Both the position numbers and the translations under genes were made by a program. A DNA stretch of 64,000 nucleotides from Gerris lacustris (lineage: Eukaryota > Arthropoda > Insecta > Hemiptera > Gerridae), in NCBI GenBank assembly GCA_951217055.1, contig OX578279.1:27244173-27308172 (forward strand), given 5' to 3'. Each line of letters begins with the position of its first letter. The first letter of the stretch is position 1. Below are positions 47,301 through 58,365 of this stretch, piece after piece. A model generated the notes under the pieces. It did no database searches. It saw nothing but the letters and a program-made list of their open reading frames with translations, and was not told the origin of the DNA.

Positions 47301-48726
47301 GGGAGAGATTTCTTTAACTAGCACTTATTTGCTCAATCCAACCCACCTTCATGATCTATGTCTTTGGGTTTTGAACTCCCTGTGAAATAAATCCCGAGAT
47401 AATCTCGAAAAACGACGAAAAAAATAGGATTTGTTGATAAAATGGGGAGTGCTGCACTTTTAGATCCGTAAGTTTAAGAAAAGATAGAGATGTAATATAA
47501 AATAATAAGATATAGATATAAGCTATAGATATAAGCTATAGGTGAGTGTATAATTGTAGGAGTGTGCGTGTAGCTCATAAATTAAGATATAAATATTTTT
47601 ATAAATATTTAGTTCACGTAATAACTAGCATATGCATAGAGAAAACACTAACGAATGATACAAAAAGCAGCCTGACTGTATACTGCATACGGAGGGAGCA
47701 AGGAACATCAAGTCTTCCCATTGTCCATTCTATAACTTTACATACCTCATACTGTAAGCATCTATTTTATTATGTAGCTGGTTACTTGTTAATATCTGAG
47801 AATATTTGTTTTGTATATTTGTTTGAATTCAGATAATCCCGAGAAAAAGTGGTCATTGGGCCAGCTAATTTTAGTCTAAAAGTGGCAAATAGTTTGGTAA
47901 AAGTGTAAAATTATATTGCTATAGCAACGACATTTTTTAATTGTACCTTGAGATTGTCAAAACACCGGTCAGTCGTGTTCCCATGAACTCCCATACAACT
48001 TGAAGATCGAGTTGAAGATGAAGTTTAAACCCTCATTCTCACAAGAGAGCCGGAATTTGATTCGCGAATATAAGATTCTAACGGAACCAAGAGTCTAATG
48101 GCACCATTCAGACTACGATTCCGATAGACGATTCGTATGAAATTCTCAAAACCAGTCGCCGGGCACCGCCGCGCGGCCGCTTCGATTCTTTTTAGAATCA
48201 AGTGGCTGATGTTACATTGTGTTATACGGGCTCATTCAGCCTACAGATTCCGAATTACCTCGCACTACATCCTGTTTGCTATTTATTTACGTTAATTAAA
48301 GGAGCGTAATTATAAATATATATAATAATAACTGTAATATCACAAATTAATAAATAGTAAATATAATATTTTATTTACCTTAAATAAAATATCTTAATTA
48401 TAAATATATTTTATTAAAATATTAATTTGCGTTAAATTAAACTCTGTTCAGAACTTTAAATTTTCTCATGGCCTTGGTAAATGAGATGCACCCATAGGTT
48501 CCTAAGTTTCTTAGCTTTCCTAGTTAAATACCTCACTGAAAAAATATATAGGTCGTCCTTTTTTTCAATTAAAATAAAACATGAAGTTGAATTCAATATG
48601 AGGATGAAAGCCAGTGATAATGGAGCAGATGTAGGGAGAGTGAGGGGAAAAGCCGCCGAGCTACTGAATCTCGATACTTCTTCGAATTTCATTCACGAAT
48701 TGCAATCGCAAATCAGATTCCGAAAA
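47301..48726. other. Non-coding stretch; GC patch at 48.15 kb
   Basis: 48150-48185 (cgccgggcaccgccgcgcgg) is the most GC-rich patch in the window. ccattcagactacgattccg (48111) and ctcattcagcctacagattc (48232) recall the later 33-bp minisatellite (ctagtgtgaatgaac), so 48.1-48.9 kb may be one old element. No gene. Confidence 0.4.
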
Positions 48727-48876
48727 GTCTAGTGTTAATGAACATTTTCACTGAACGAAGCCTAGTGTGAATGAACATTTCCACTGAACGAAGCCTAGTG
48801 TGAATGAACATTTCCACTGAACGAAGCCTAGTGTGAATGAACATTTCCACTGAACAAAGACTAGTGTAAATGAGCG
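48727..48876 (+). repeat. 33-bp minisatellite, about 4.5 units
   Basis: The unit is ctagtgtgaatgaacatttc followed by cactgaacgaagc. The middle units are identical; the first and last differ by a few bases (tgttaatgaacattttcac at the start, gaacaaagac at the end). Confidence 0.9.
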
Positions 48877-49717
48877 TGACCACTCTGGAGCATCTCTCAC
48901 TTCTCTTAAGGTAACTGTTTTGAATATAACTTCCTCTACTTAATACATAGTCTCAGATATATTTAACCAGAGACGTTCAGTTTTCTCATCCCTTAAATCT
49001 AGTCCTAAATGAGAATCTAACAGTAGCCGAAATTGGTTATTTGTTAAAACCAATAGTTGGTGTGAAGCCCTTGTGTTCTTCTATTTCAATTCGAAATTAA
49101 ATCTTATAAAATTATTAAAAATAAAAACCAATTTTTATAGTATCGGAGAAAAAAACCCAGCTCAAAAATGAAAATATAATAGGCACAATAGATATTGGAA
49201 ATATTTATATGAATAATTTAAAATAAAAAATCAAAGTAAAATTGACGGGTGAAGAATTTTCAATTAAAATTCTTTGTCCACTTTCTTATTTATAAAAATA
49301 TCTTATGTAGTAGTGTCAGAATAAAAGGAAGTTAAAAAGTTGTTGAACACCGCGTAGATTATTGAAATCAATAGGATCCAAGTTTTAGAGTAAAAGTGAG
49401 ATACAAAACGTACAACTATTCAACAGGTGAGGAGGTGTTGTGGTAAAACCTAGTATAATAAATTGAGCCTTGGAGTGTGTGAACTTTCCGTCTAGTTTGT
49501 ACTTCTTCTTCTCGAGTTATTTTTACTATTAAATTCCTTTTTAGAACTCTAGAAACAGAGAACAACATAACTACACCCAAACAATTCCTTCAATTGCTTG
49601 ACTTTTAATTGTTCAGACTGACTTTCTCAGCTTCAAAATAATTTCATTTAATTTACAAAGTAATTAATATAAATTAAATAATATACTATAATACATATTA
49701 GTATTTTTTCATATTAA
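48877..49717. other. AT-rich non-coding stretch
   Basis: Nothing recognised. Confidence 0.5.
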
Positions 49718-49869
49718 GGGTGGTTTCACACTGGGCGACGTTTGTCGCTGTTGCGTGTGACGGCGATGTATCTGAGTGAAGAACCTCTTACTGTGCGCAA
49801 TAAATTTCGGTCTTTGGCGTCATATAAAAAGTCGCTGTCGACGTACGTTTGCCCATCGTGAAACTGGCA
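49718..49869. mobile_element. Small MITE with imperfect TIRs
   Basis: gtttcacactgggcgacgt at the left is answered by the complement of gtttcacgatgggcaaacgt at the right. The ~110-bp interior repeats gtcgctgt twice. The target duplication is unclear (TTA on the left, TAA on the right). Confidence 0.5.
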
Positions 49870-50829
49870 TAACTTTTAATAATAGCAGGCTATAATTATA
49901 ATGTAAATTATTAAACAACACTTCTAACTGCAGATAACAATTTTTTTTAAAATCGTCATAAAAAATATATAAATTTTAAGTATGAAATATTTCACTAAAC
50001 ATTTCATTACTAATGTAAATGTAGAAATTAATGTCTTTTATTTCCTGTGAATAAAAAAAAAAAAAAAATTGTAACTAAATCACAAAGTTGTCATCTGCAA
50101 AGTTTTTACGGCTTCACTTTTTTTTTAATATATTGTGAAATAAATTTATTACTCCAAATTTTAGTCAAGAATAAGGAATAAATATGCATATTAATTGGAG
50201 GAAAACCACTTCTGTTTTACAACTTAAAATAAAATATTTAATGCTAAACTCTAGACCGTATATTAGATTAGCTATCTTATGAACCTAGCGTAATTAACCT
50301 AAGTATTGACTTACGGTACTACGCATAGTAAATATGTTTTTCATTCTTTTTAGATTTTATATGAACAGAATAAAAAAAACCACAATTATAGAAATTATAG
50401 AAGACAACTTAATGACCTTTCACAGAACGTTTATTTTTATATACCTATAACAGTAAAGTAGTTTTAAAAAGTAACATAATTTGTATGTACCTTGAAATTA
50501 CAATTAGAATATGATTATATAATATTTTAAAAGTGTCAGACTTTCAGAGTATAGTTTTATGGTCTAACTATACAAACAAAGTTTTAAATGTTTACACAGT
50601 GTGCTAGGGGGTTACGAGTCGTTTGAGGTTACCAGAAAATAACGTTTGAATTTCAGAATAAAATGACAGCAAAACAAGTGGCACGGTTTTATGGTCCGTG
50701 TCTAAATGGGCAAGAGAGCCGAAGCTTGTTTCTCTCCGTTGTTGAGACCATTTAATTGCATTTCGACCTTCTATCCCAGTTTCTAGAGTTCCCAACAATG
50801 AATAATTTAACTTCATTTTGAGGTCTAAA
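49870..50829. other. AT-rich non-coding stretch
   Basis: 50604-50816 contains a minus-strand frame of 70 codons without a family motif. Nothing else was noted. Confidence 0.45.
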
Positions 50830-50859
50830 TTTTAAACAGATGGGTAGACCCTTAACCTG

Positions 50860-51110
50860 CTCCCCTGGATAACCCCATCATTCCCTCCTACCTCTCCCTA
50901 GACGTGGAATTCAATTTCCTAAAGAAGAGGCCGAACCTTCCAGGCCTATTCTACCCCCGGCTCGTTTTGATAATGCCTCTAACCTCTCCTTCCAGTTATA
51001 TAAGGCAAACCCTGAAGCCCTGGCTAATTCACTCAATATTTCAAACCACTTGGAAATATCCAATACGTGTGTTTTAATTGTATTAAACCAAAGGAAATTC
51101 CATAAATACA
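50860..51110 (+). other. Coding-like fragment after an acceptor-like site
   Basis: After cctctccctag the plus strand reads, in one open frame, PKEEAEPSRPILPPARFDNA, then SNLSFQLYKANPEALANSLN and on for about 60 codons. Composition and openness are unusual for this AT-rich region. The start of the block (cctcctaccttccctagata...gaattaaatttcctaa) recurs at 52261-52298, so it belongs to a repeated sequence. Not assigned to a family. Confidence 0.25.
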
Positions 51111-51210
51111 TTTTTTCTTGATACCCTTATAATATGATCTAAACCGGTTATTTAGAAGACGAATGAACCGAACAATAATAACAAGTTAAACAAAAACTTA
51201 AATATAAAAA

Positions 51211-51818
51211 GTCCAGTCATGCACCATGACTTAATGAGCGAATTTTCAAAGAAATCTGCGGATTATTGGCTTATGATAATATAGGAAAATTTTGGTTTAG
51301 AATTTGCATGGGTGAAAAAACAATTTGGTACATAGGGGTACGAGGTACAAAAGTCAAAATCGTATTTACCTTTTAAGATGCATGTCGTTGGAAAGCTCTT
51401 TAAGAGTACAGTAATTGTTGTTATGTACACTTTTATCATATTTTCACATAAAAGGGGGGTAAAATGGAAAAAACACGTTTTTTGACCCTAAATGGTCAAA
51501 ATTTGACCCCTAAATGGACTCCAAAAATTCTGGCCAACGAACTCATCCTTTCTTTTGATATTATTGACATTTTAAAATTTGTTTGAAATTTTTAAGTGCA
51601 TCCTAAGGGGAGATATCGTCTGGAGTGACACATATATACATACATATATACATACATATATACATACATACATAAAAAAAAGTGTTTAAAATTAAATTTT
51701 AGGAATCGATTCAGAATGGTCTAAAACGGATTTCCATGGAAAAAATTTTCAAAAATTCGCATTACAAAAATTTTGAAGCCATTGCAATAGCGTAATTTTC
51801 TTTGAAAATTCGCTAAAA
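51211..51818 (+). repeat. Family T repeat, copy without insertion
   Basis: gcgaattttcaaagaaa (51230) and tttctttgaaaattcgc (51799) form a 17-bp inverted terminal pair. The interior matches 41700-42530 in the opposite orientation, with only a short (CATA)n tract (51628-51675) where the other copy holds the hammerhead insertion. Confidence 0.75.
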
Positions 51819-52290
51819 GGATCATATCAGTAAAAAGTTTAAATTTGATGTATTTTCATATCAGAAATAATATTTCATCATAAATAGAATTAGTGCAATG
51901 TTACATAAAAGAGGATTTACGAAAACCAATTTATTCTTGTTGAGAATTTTGAAACAAAGTAGAGGAGGCTAAGGACAGTTTGTAGGCGGTAGAGGAAACT
52001 CTAGTCTGATTAGCCCCACGCTAGCTTGATGTTAATTAAATTTGCTTTACCTAGCACCTTCCACAATTTCTCTAAAAGCACTTGGTTTTACGTAAATTAA
52101 TAACGTTATGGGCATGTTCTTTTTCAATAGAAATCTAGAAAATTTATTCGCATTTTGATTTAAATAGATGCATTTAGAGTTTAAATAATGTTCAATAATA
52201 TTTGTTTACTCCTTTTAATTTTTTCTCATTAATAATTATTAATTATTTAAATAATTAATTCCTCCTACCTTCCCTAGATATAGAATTAAA
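51819..52290. other. Non-coding stretch
   Basis: Nothing recognised apart from the repeated cctcctaccttccctag block next to the SINE. Confidence 0.45.
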
Positions 52291-52303
52291 TTTCCTAAGC
52301 TTT

Positions 52304-52697
52304 TTTTTTTTTTTTTTTTTTTTTTTCCGGGGGGCTTTTACACCCGAAGACTCAGGCCACTTATGTGGGCCCATTGAACAAACCCGGGTTAGGGACCAAA
52401 ATCTTCACATTTTTGTGAAGATTGTGGTCGGTATCCATGACTCCCCTCCTGGTTGTATTACAACCAGGAGTGTCATCATCATGGTTTCCAGGCCGAAACC
52501 TGGTGGCGCCACTCTTTTGAGGAGCTTCCCATTTATTAACAATGCTGGGTTGACATTGAGCGGAGACCCGGTCCGGGAAACGAACCCAGAGCTGTGGTCA
52601 GAAGCGTTCACCCATCCATCTACTGACCATGCTCGAGGCTGCTTAACTTGCGTAATCACACGGCAAGCGCGCTAGCCTCTGAGCCACCCAGGCCCCG
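52304..52697 (-). mobile_element. SINE with combined tRNA-like and 5S-like head
   Basis: TTTCCTAAGCTTT flanks it on both sides (52291-52303 and 52698-52710), a 13-bp target duplication. On the minus strand it starts GGGGCCTGGG, then a perfect A box TGGCTCAGAGG and a tRNA D-arm-like gctagcgcgc. A 5S-like middle follows (gttaagcagcctcgagcatg, gtcagtagatggatgggtga), then a B-box-like GGTTCGTTTCC. The ~250-bp body contains hairpin-forming gtgaagattttggtc/cttcacaaaaatgtgaag and ctcctggttgtaatacaac parts. It ends in a ~26-bp A tail. A complete, fairly young copy. Confidence 0.85.
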
Positions 52698-52799
52698 TTT
52701 CCTAAGCTTTACTAATGTAAATTAGCATACACCTTGAACCCTGCTGAGACCTGCCTCACCTGTAAAAATTATCTTGATTGTTTGCTCCTCTTTCTCTTT

Positions 52800-53160
52800 A
52801 AATTTCCTACAACGTTAATGTCGTATATGGGACAAACAATGATCAACCATTCAAATTTCATTAAAATCGGACAAGTAGTTTTTAAGGTATATTCGAAAAA
52901 ATTGAACGACAGGCAGATCGATTGACAGACAGACACGGGACCATAAATGGTCCCTGACATCTGAAGCGGATTTATGTCTTATAATTTTTGAAGGATCCAT
53001 AGCTTACTTCGGTAATCTCGGAAGTGAAAGGGGAAAAATGAAATAAATTAGACAATAATGGTTGTAAAAGCATAACATAAAAGCGAGGACACGAGGAAGC
53101 AATGTTCCACACTAATCGGTAGACCAATTTTAACAACCTGTGATTCCTTACATAAAAAGG
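52800..53160 (+). repeat. Family D repeat
   Basis: Ordered landmarks: atgatcaaccattcaaattt, ttaaaatcggacaagtagtt, gattgacagacagacacggg, ggtccctgacatctgaagcg, and the catagcttacttcggtaatc end. A second start-like piece (gaggacacgaggaagcaat, minus-type) follows at 53085, suggesting two overlapping insertions. Confidence 0.65.
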
Positions 53161-53956
53161 CATTTATTAATTATTTAGCAAATAAATAATTTTTTAGAGA
53201 TAAACTGATAAATAACTATAGTGTATATTTAAATAAAAACTAAACAGTAACAATGATTAACTTATGGCGAAGATAGAGTTATTAAATTTAATTTTTTTTT
53301 ATTTTCAATTTCAACGAACTGACTGATTACTTATTAAAACTTAACCAATTAAATAACTAAAGACTGCATTTTGAACAAAGGAACACGTTTTCTTACATTC
53401 AAGTTAAATGTTCAAATATTTAGTCGTGTTACAGACGGGAATTTAAAACTAAATCTAAGAACACAATCACAAAACTAATTTCTTAGACTCACGATCCGAG
53501 TGGTAGTTTTCCTAACTTTCAACTTAGGGAAAACTTTGTTATTTTAAAAATAGCAAAGTACAGCTAAAGTAACTTGGTTATTTCAACCGAGATTTTGTGA
53601 AATTTACACTCCAGAAAATGGAATGAGTTTAATATTTAATGCCAAACAAGGAAGAAATACAAAGATAAAAATATGAAGATAATACTACTAAAAAATATAG
53701 ATAATGCCTAGTTGATAAATTGAATTTTTAATTATTATTTTAACCAAATTAGTCATCTTACACAAGAGTTGAATAAACAATTATAATTATAAAGGCACGC
53801 GTTATTTTATTCCAAAGCAAAATTATCTTCAACGCATATTTTTATCAAGCAAAGCAAAGAGATTCTTGGCCGACTAAACACAAACTTTTTAACTCATTCT
53901 TCAATTCTTTTCTTTTGTACGCCGCATAAGCTTGGGCACCCAGATAACATACCTAG
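53161..53956. other. AT-rich non-coding stretch
   Basis: Nothing recognised. Confidence 0.5.
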
Positions 53957-53987
53957 AAAAGAAGAAGAAACAGTCTCTCCACGTAAA

Positions 53988-54052
53988 ATATTTGTTTTAT
54001 TCAAAGCGGCTTTCGGCCTCTATAAGGCCATCTTCAGTGCCTAAACAAACAG
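53988..54052 (-). ncRNA. Hammerhead-like motif, left arm
   Basis: On the minus strand: CUGAAGA (complement of 54031-54037), a U, stem II GGCCU-UAUAG-AGGCC, then GAAA (complement of 54011-54014). Stem III may be AG/CU around ccg, with U as the cleavage base. Stem I pairs GUUU/AAAC-type sequence (uguuuguuua with uaaaacaaa) beyond a small internal loop. The core fits CUGANGA...GAAA apart from the extra U. Confidence 0.5.
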
Positions 54053-54190
54053 TAATCGAAACACTAATAAAAATGTCAAAAAGAAAACCGAGACAAAATA
54101 AATACGAAACAAATTTCGTATTTATTTAGTTTGTTTCGTATTTATTTTGTCTCGGTTTTCTTTTTGACATTTTTATTAGTGTTTCGATTA

Positions 54191-54255
54191 CTGTTTGTTT
54201 AGGCACTGAAGATAGCCTTATAGAGGCCGAAAGCCGCTTTGAATAAAACAAATAT
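54191..54255 (+). ncRNA. Hammerhead-like motif, right arm
   Basis: Same motif as the left arm, with CUGAAGA at 54206-54212 and GAAA at 54229-54232. One change (ggcc to agcc at 54214) breaks the stem II pair nearest the core, so this copy should be weaker. Confidence 0.45.
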
Positions 54256-54286
54256 TTTACGTGGAGAGACTGTTTCTTCCTCTTTT

Positions 54287-55301
54287 AATTATGAACTCCA
54301 CTAACGCTCCATATCCTGTCTAACCTACCTAGCTTCCCAATCCATACCTAGTTTAAATATTTAACTTCTATTAAGTAGTACTCCATCTTTTTCTCAGACT
54401 GGAACTAGGAATTTCGCCACCTCTTTCGGGGTCTTTAGCAAGATAACTAGGTACTAGGCTAAAACCACTGAGGTGGACAGCTCTCGCATTATATTTGGCG
54501 CTCTAGCTTGCCAAATATAATGCTGGAAAATCTGAAACATTCCATTATCTGAGTTTCCCAAAACAAATAATTTGTATCTCCACTGGTTCCGCTGAAGAAT
54601 TAACTGGTGATGAAGACCTTTATCATCAGTTACAGAAACCACATCTTTAGTCTACATTTCCAGCGAGCATGCAACAGCCCCTTCTCTCGAATTTATAGAT
54701 CTACCTTGTCTCTGCATATCACTCCTTACATTAAAACGAGAATGCCCATATAGAAACAACGCCTCAATTCAAATTAGACTTGCATCTTTTAATTTCTCTA
54801 AAATCAACACCAATAGAATATTGTCAATACCTCTAAAAACTGGCCTACATACCAAATAATACCAGACACCTTCATCCATTTTGCTACTCTCAGTCCCAGT
54901 CCCTCACTACAGCACACCAAAGATTCTCACAACCACAATTTTGTATCTTCTCTAGCTTACCCTCAAAAAATGAATAATTCGTAACATTTTAGCAAACCTT
55001 ATAGAAAAAATACACCATCTTACATTATTTTTATGTCAAGAATATAATTAACTATTTTCTTTAAAATTTTTAAAAATATGTTCTAATTTTATGAATTCAT
55101 TATTATATTTTCTTCTGTTGAAACTTATGAAGTCGAAGTTTCTCTGAGTTTTTAATTAGCATTATCTGTTTAACATAACATTTTCCTTTTAAACACTAAA
55201 CAACCACTATTTTCTGTTTTGTTTCTTTATGTACCAAAATAATATTTATAACCATTTCTTAAGATAATTTATGAATTTGGGGCAAAACGCCGTACTTCCT
55301 A
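54287..55301. other. Non-coding stretch with 14-bp hairpin
   Basis: gcattatatttggc (54486) and gccaaatataatgc (54510) pair perfectly around a 10-nt loop. The surrounding 62-codon minus-strand frame has no motif. Nothing else was seen. Confidence 0.45.
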
Positions 55302-55316
55302 TTAAGGCCTACAAAG

Positions 55317-55387
55317 CCTACACACTGAGATTTCATTGTTTGGATTCACTGTTGCAGATACTTTGTCCAGATTCATTGTCTCGGCTG
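55317..55387 (-). CDS. Possible first coding exon, zinc-finger-associated (ZAD-like)
   Basis: From an internal Met the minus strand reads MNLDKVSATVNPNNEISVCR, then LC. VCRLC shortly after the N-terminus is how ZAD domains of insect zinc-finger proteins begin. The open frame extends upstream for 57 more codons. Downstream it meets a stop after CRP, so an intron would have to start at ctt-t/gtagg, a mediocre donor. Only the first Cys pair of the domain is present. A chance match is quite possible. Confidence 0.2.
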
Positions 55388-55541
55388 ATTCTTCGACAAC
55401 GAATATTGTATCTTGCATGTCGCAGAGCTGAATATTTGAGACCCGTCCGAAATGAGATGGTGCTGGCTCAGTGTTGCGCGACAATAAATCCGAACAAATA
55501 ATCCTATTATGTACTCGGCTTTGGTAAATAAGTTCGAGCAT

Positions 55542-57204
55542 TTAAATACATAAACTATAAATCAACTGGTGTATTTCATACAATAATTAATTATGAATTA
55601 GATTCTGAGAATAATGACAACAACAGCATTCAAGAACAGCAGCATTAATGTAAATTTAATTATTGAAATGGACAATTATAATTTACATTTGAGGAAATTA
55701 TATCCGAGTTGAGGTAGCTTTGACGTCAAAACCTATTAAATTCTCCATCCTAATTCTTGTATTGTATTACGGTAGCTTCAGGACTCGTCTCCCCAGTGAT
55801 GAAACAAGATTCCGAAAGCGGGGGTGTTCAGGAAGATGGTCGTCTTCCTAATGGAGAAGCATCTCAACATTCTCTTCCAACTTATTTTAAGGAAGAAAGG
55901 AAAAAACTTTTTTTCTTTATAAGTAAGTAAAGGTGCTTTGCCTCACAGGTTCCTATCAAACCAATTACATTTTGAAAAACTAATAAGAAATGTGAGATTA
56001 ATTTGATTTTCTCCTTGGTGGGTTTTGGAAAGGGAGAGGAATTCGTGGCGAAACTTTTTCCTTTTTTTTACACTCCTGTTTTCATTTAGTTGTAACTTGG
56101 ATCGAGAAGAAAAAACTTTCTTTATATATCATTCTGAACGTAGAGCATATGTCAAATTTATTATTCATTTAATGCCATATTTTAGCCGTTAGTAAAACTG
56201 TATTTGAAGCATAAGAATAGAAATGAAAAATACACTTATATAAATGTTTGAAACACACAACAATGATTATCCTGAGAAATTTAGATACATATAGCATACT
56301 TTCATGAGACACAGTTATACAAATGTATACTTTTTCAAACAAACAGTAAATTAGAGAAACGAAAAATTGTGAGGAGTGAAACACAACTATTTTAAGCTCA
56401 CACGCTTTAAACTTTCCTAAATCCAAAAAAGGTGATGTTTTGGTCCGAGTAGAATAGAGTTGAAACTAATAACCAATTTCGAAAATTATCAATCTATAAC
56501 CATGAATATTGAACAAGCAAAACTATGAACAATTATGGTCATGGTGTAAAGGTGGATTTTTAATAAAATATGTATCTTACATTTTTGATTTAAAAATAAA
56601 TCGAATAAATAGTTAACTTTTAACTTATATATAACAATAGTAATTAACACAAGAATGTAATACAATTTGTTCATATAAACGTAAAATTTTCGTTCCTACT
56701 ATCGCCTTTATGACAATATGCATTTATATAACGACACCCTAAAAACCTGTTACCTGGCTTAAAAATAAAGTGTTATGGGCATCTTATATGCAAAATGTTC
56801 TTGTACGAGGGAAGAAAACATACTGTTTTACAACCATATTTGCTGTTTCAAGAGGGGAAAGCCAGTCACTAAAAGGGATAATCACTTAAGGTCTGAAGGG
56901 GTTTGGGGGTTTCTATGCAGACGGAAGCAGTAAGACAAATGAATAATGATATAGTACACCGACCCTTTACTCTGAAAACAAGCCAAGGTATAACCCTTCT
57001 ACTATAGTTAGAACTCAGTTTTAAGTCAACAAAAACCCTGTGCCCAGGTTTATGGGGTTGAAGGCAGAGGTGTAGTGAGGATCGCACACGCTAGCGTCGG
57101 ATTAACATTTTGCACACGAGGAGTCCGTCGCCTTCCCTCTACAACAGATGAAGTTACCTATTCTACTTCAAGACAAGAAACATTAATCAACTCTTTTACC
57201 TTAA
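55542..57204. other. Non-coding stretch
   Basis: 55740-55880 is less AT-rich, with a ggaagatggtcgtcttcc palindrome. The 56860-57130 part is also less AT-rich but carries no motif. No gene. Confidence 0.4.
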
Positions 57205-57222
57205 CCCCCCCCCCCCCCCCCC
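57205..57222 (+). repeat. Poly(C) tract, 18 bp
   Basis: Pure C run, encoding the proline run of a spurious frame. Confidence 0.85.
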
Positions 57223-57784
57223 TCCTTCTCACTACTCCTTTATTCCCTGCATCTAAATCTACTGAACGAAGCACAAGCAATTTAACTCCGTATTACAACA
57301 CTGTAATGGAATAAAAAGCAACGCAACGTCTCCCGGAATTATTATTACATACAAAGTAATTTTTCCTACGGTGTCTTGTCTGTTTTAGAATGAAGAAAAA
57401 TTCAATGTATATACTCCGATAATTTAACGATGGATAACATTTTTTTATTTCTCTCAAGCAATATATTTCATTTTTTTACACCATTTAAATACAAGCAAAT
57501 GGTTTTATGAGATTATAAGTTTAAATTTGTTTACACTTAGAAAATTTAGTTTCATCTTACACTTTGAGAACATGTATAAATAATCTAAACACATTGCAAA
57601 GTCTTCTATAAGGTGCAAGATGAAAGTGATTTTAAAGCAAATAAATTATTTAATTTTTAATGCGAAAAAAATAAAATAAATAATAATAATAAACAAGTAA
57701 GGCGCGTTCCAAGTACGTGAGGCGATAATCGCCGGTTTCTGAACGATTAAGTTAAAATTATAGTGTTAAATATTCTTTTTCTAC
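57223..57784. other. AT-rich non-coding stretch
   Basis: Nothing recognised. Confidence 0.5.
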
Positions 57785-58010
57785 ACTTTGACCTTTAAAT
57801 TAATGTATAACATGTCATGGTGACTAAAAACTTTTTTTATTCGCCCGCCATATTGGAAATAATAAGTGTGAAAACTCCAAAAAGAGTGCAGTTGTCACAA
57901 ATGCCGAGATGCACCTGTAGTAGTTTATGAATTGAAACATGCCAACGGACAGACAAACAGAGCCGTTATATAAGGTTTCTTTTCGTACTTTGTAGAGAAT
58001 TCTAAAACTA
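57785..58010 (+). repeat. Family C repeat, copy 2
   Basis: Closely matches 28720-28960, with a short deletion in the middle and a reduced GACA tract. The hammerhead-like inverted pair starts just downstream. Confidence 0.8.
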
Positions 58011-58049
58011 ATACATCCATAAACAGCTTGGGTTTCCGGTGAAATCCGC

Positions 58050-58125
58050 GTCACGAAGGGGTTGAAATCCGACGTTTCGCTTCCACTACTGGAAGCATCT
58101 TCAGGGGTGACTTCACGATGCACCC
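58050..58125 (-). ncRNA. Hammerhead-like motif, left arm
   Basis: On the minus strand: CUGAAGA (complement of 58098-58104), U, a perfect 6-bp stem II GCUUCC-aguagu-GGAAGC, and GAAA (complement of 58075-58078). The following ACGU is self-complementary and is succeeded by C, so a dimer-type stem III and a C cleavage base are possible. Stem I can form CC/GG and UGAA/UUCA around an internal loop. Confidence 0.5.
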
Positions 58126-58305
58126 GTGGTGTTGACTCGAAGCAAACACAGGATATATTGAAGACTGGAGAGAAGAACGGTATATTTATACTGGTTTCCT
58201 AGACCGTAGATTGTACCTGGGTGTCCCACTACTCGGGGTGATCCTTTGTCGGGATGATGCAATCACGCAGGTGCTGCCTTTGTCGGTGTTTCTTTGTGGA
58301 GACCC

Positions 58306-58365
58306 CACCCCTGAAGATGCTTCCAGTAGTGGAAGCGAAACGTCGGCTTTCAACCCCTTCGTGAC
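58306..58365 (+). ncRNA. Hammerhead-like motif, right arm
   Basis: CUGAAGA at 58311-58317, the same 6-bp stem II, and GAAACGUC from 58337. The sequence 5' of the core differs from the left arm (gagaccccacc), so the stem I partner is largely lost. Confidence 0.45.

Larger units (their letters stand above)
53957..54286. mobile_element. Near-perfect foldback with hammerhead-like arms
   Basis: Two 157-bp arms (53957-54113 and 54130-54286) are complementary with about two mismatches and a 16-nt loop. Each arm carries one hammerhead-like motif, pointing outward. The arms begin aaaagaagaagaaacagtct and contain gcggctttcggcctctataa. The near identity means the structure is recent or under conversion. 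Transcribed across, it would give a long double-stranded RNA. It probably derives from a Penelope-like pseudo-LTR that copied itself head-to-head; no RT gene is nearby. Confidence 0.75.
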
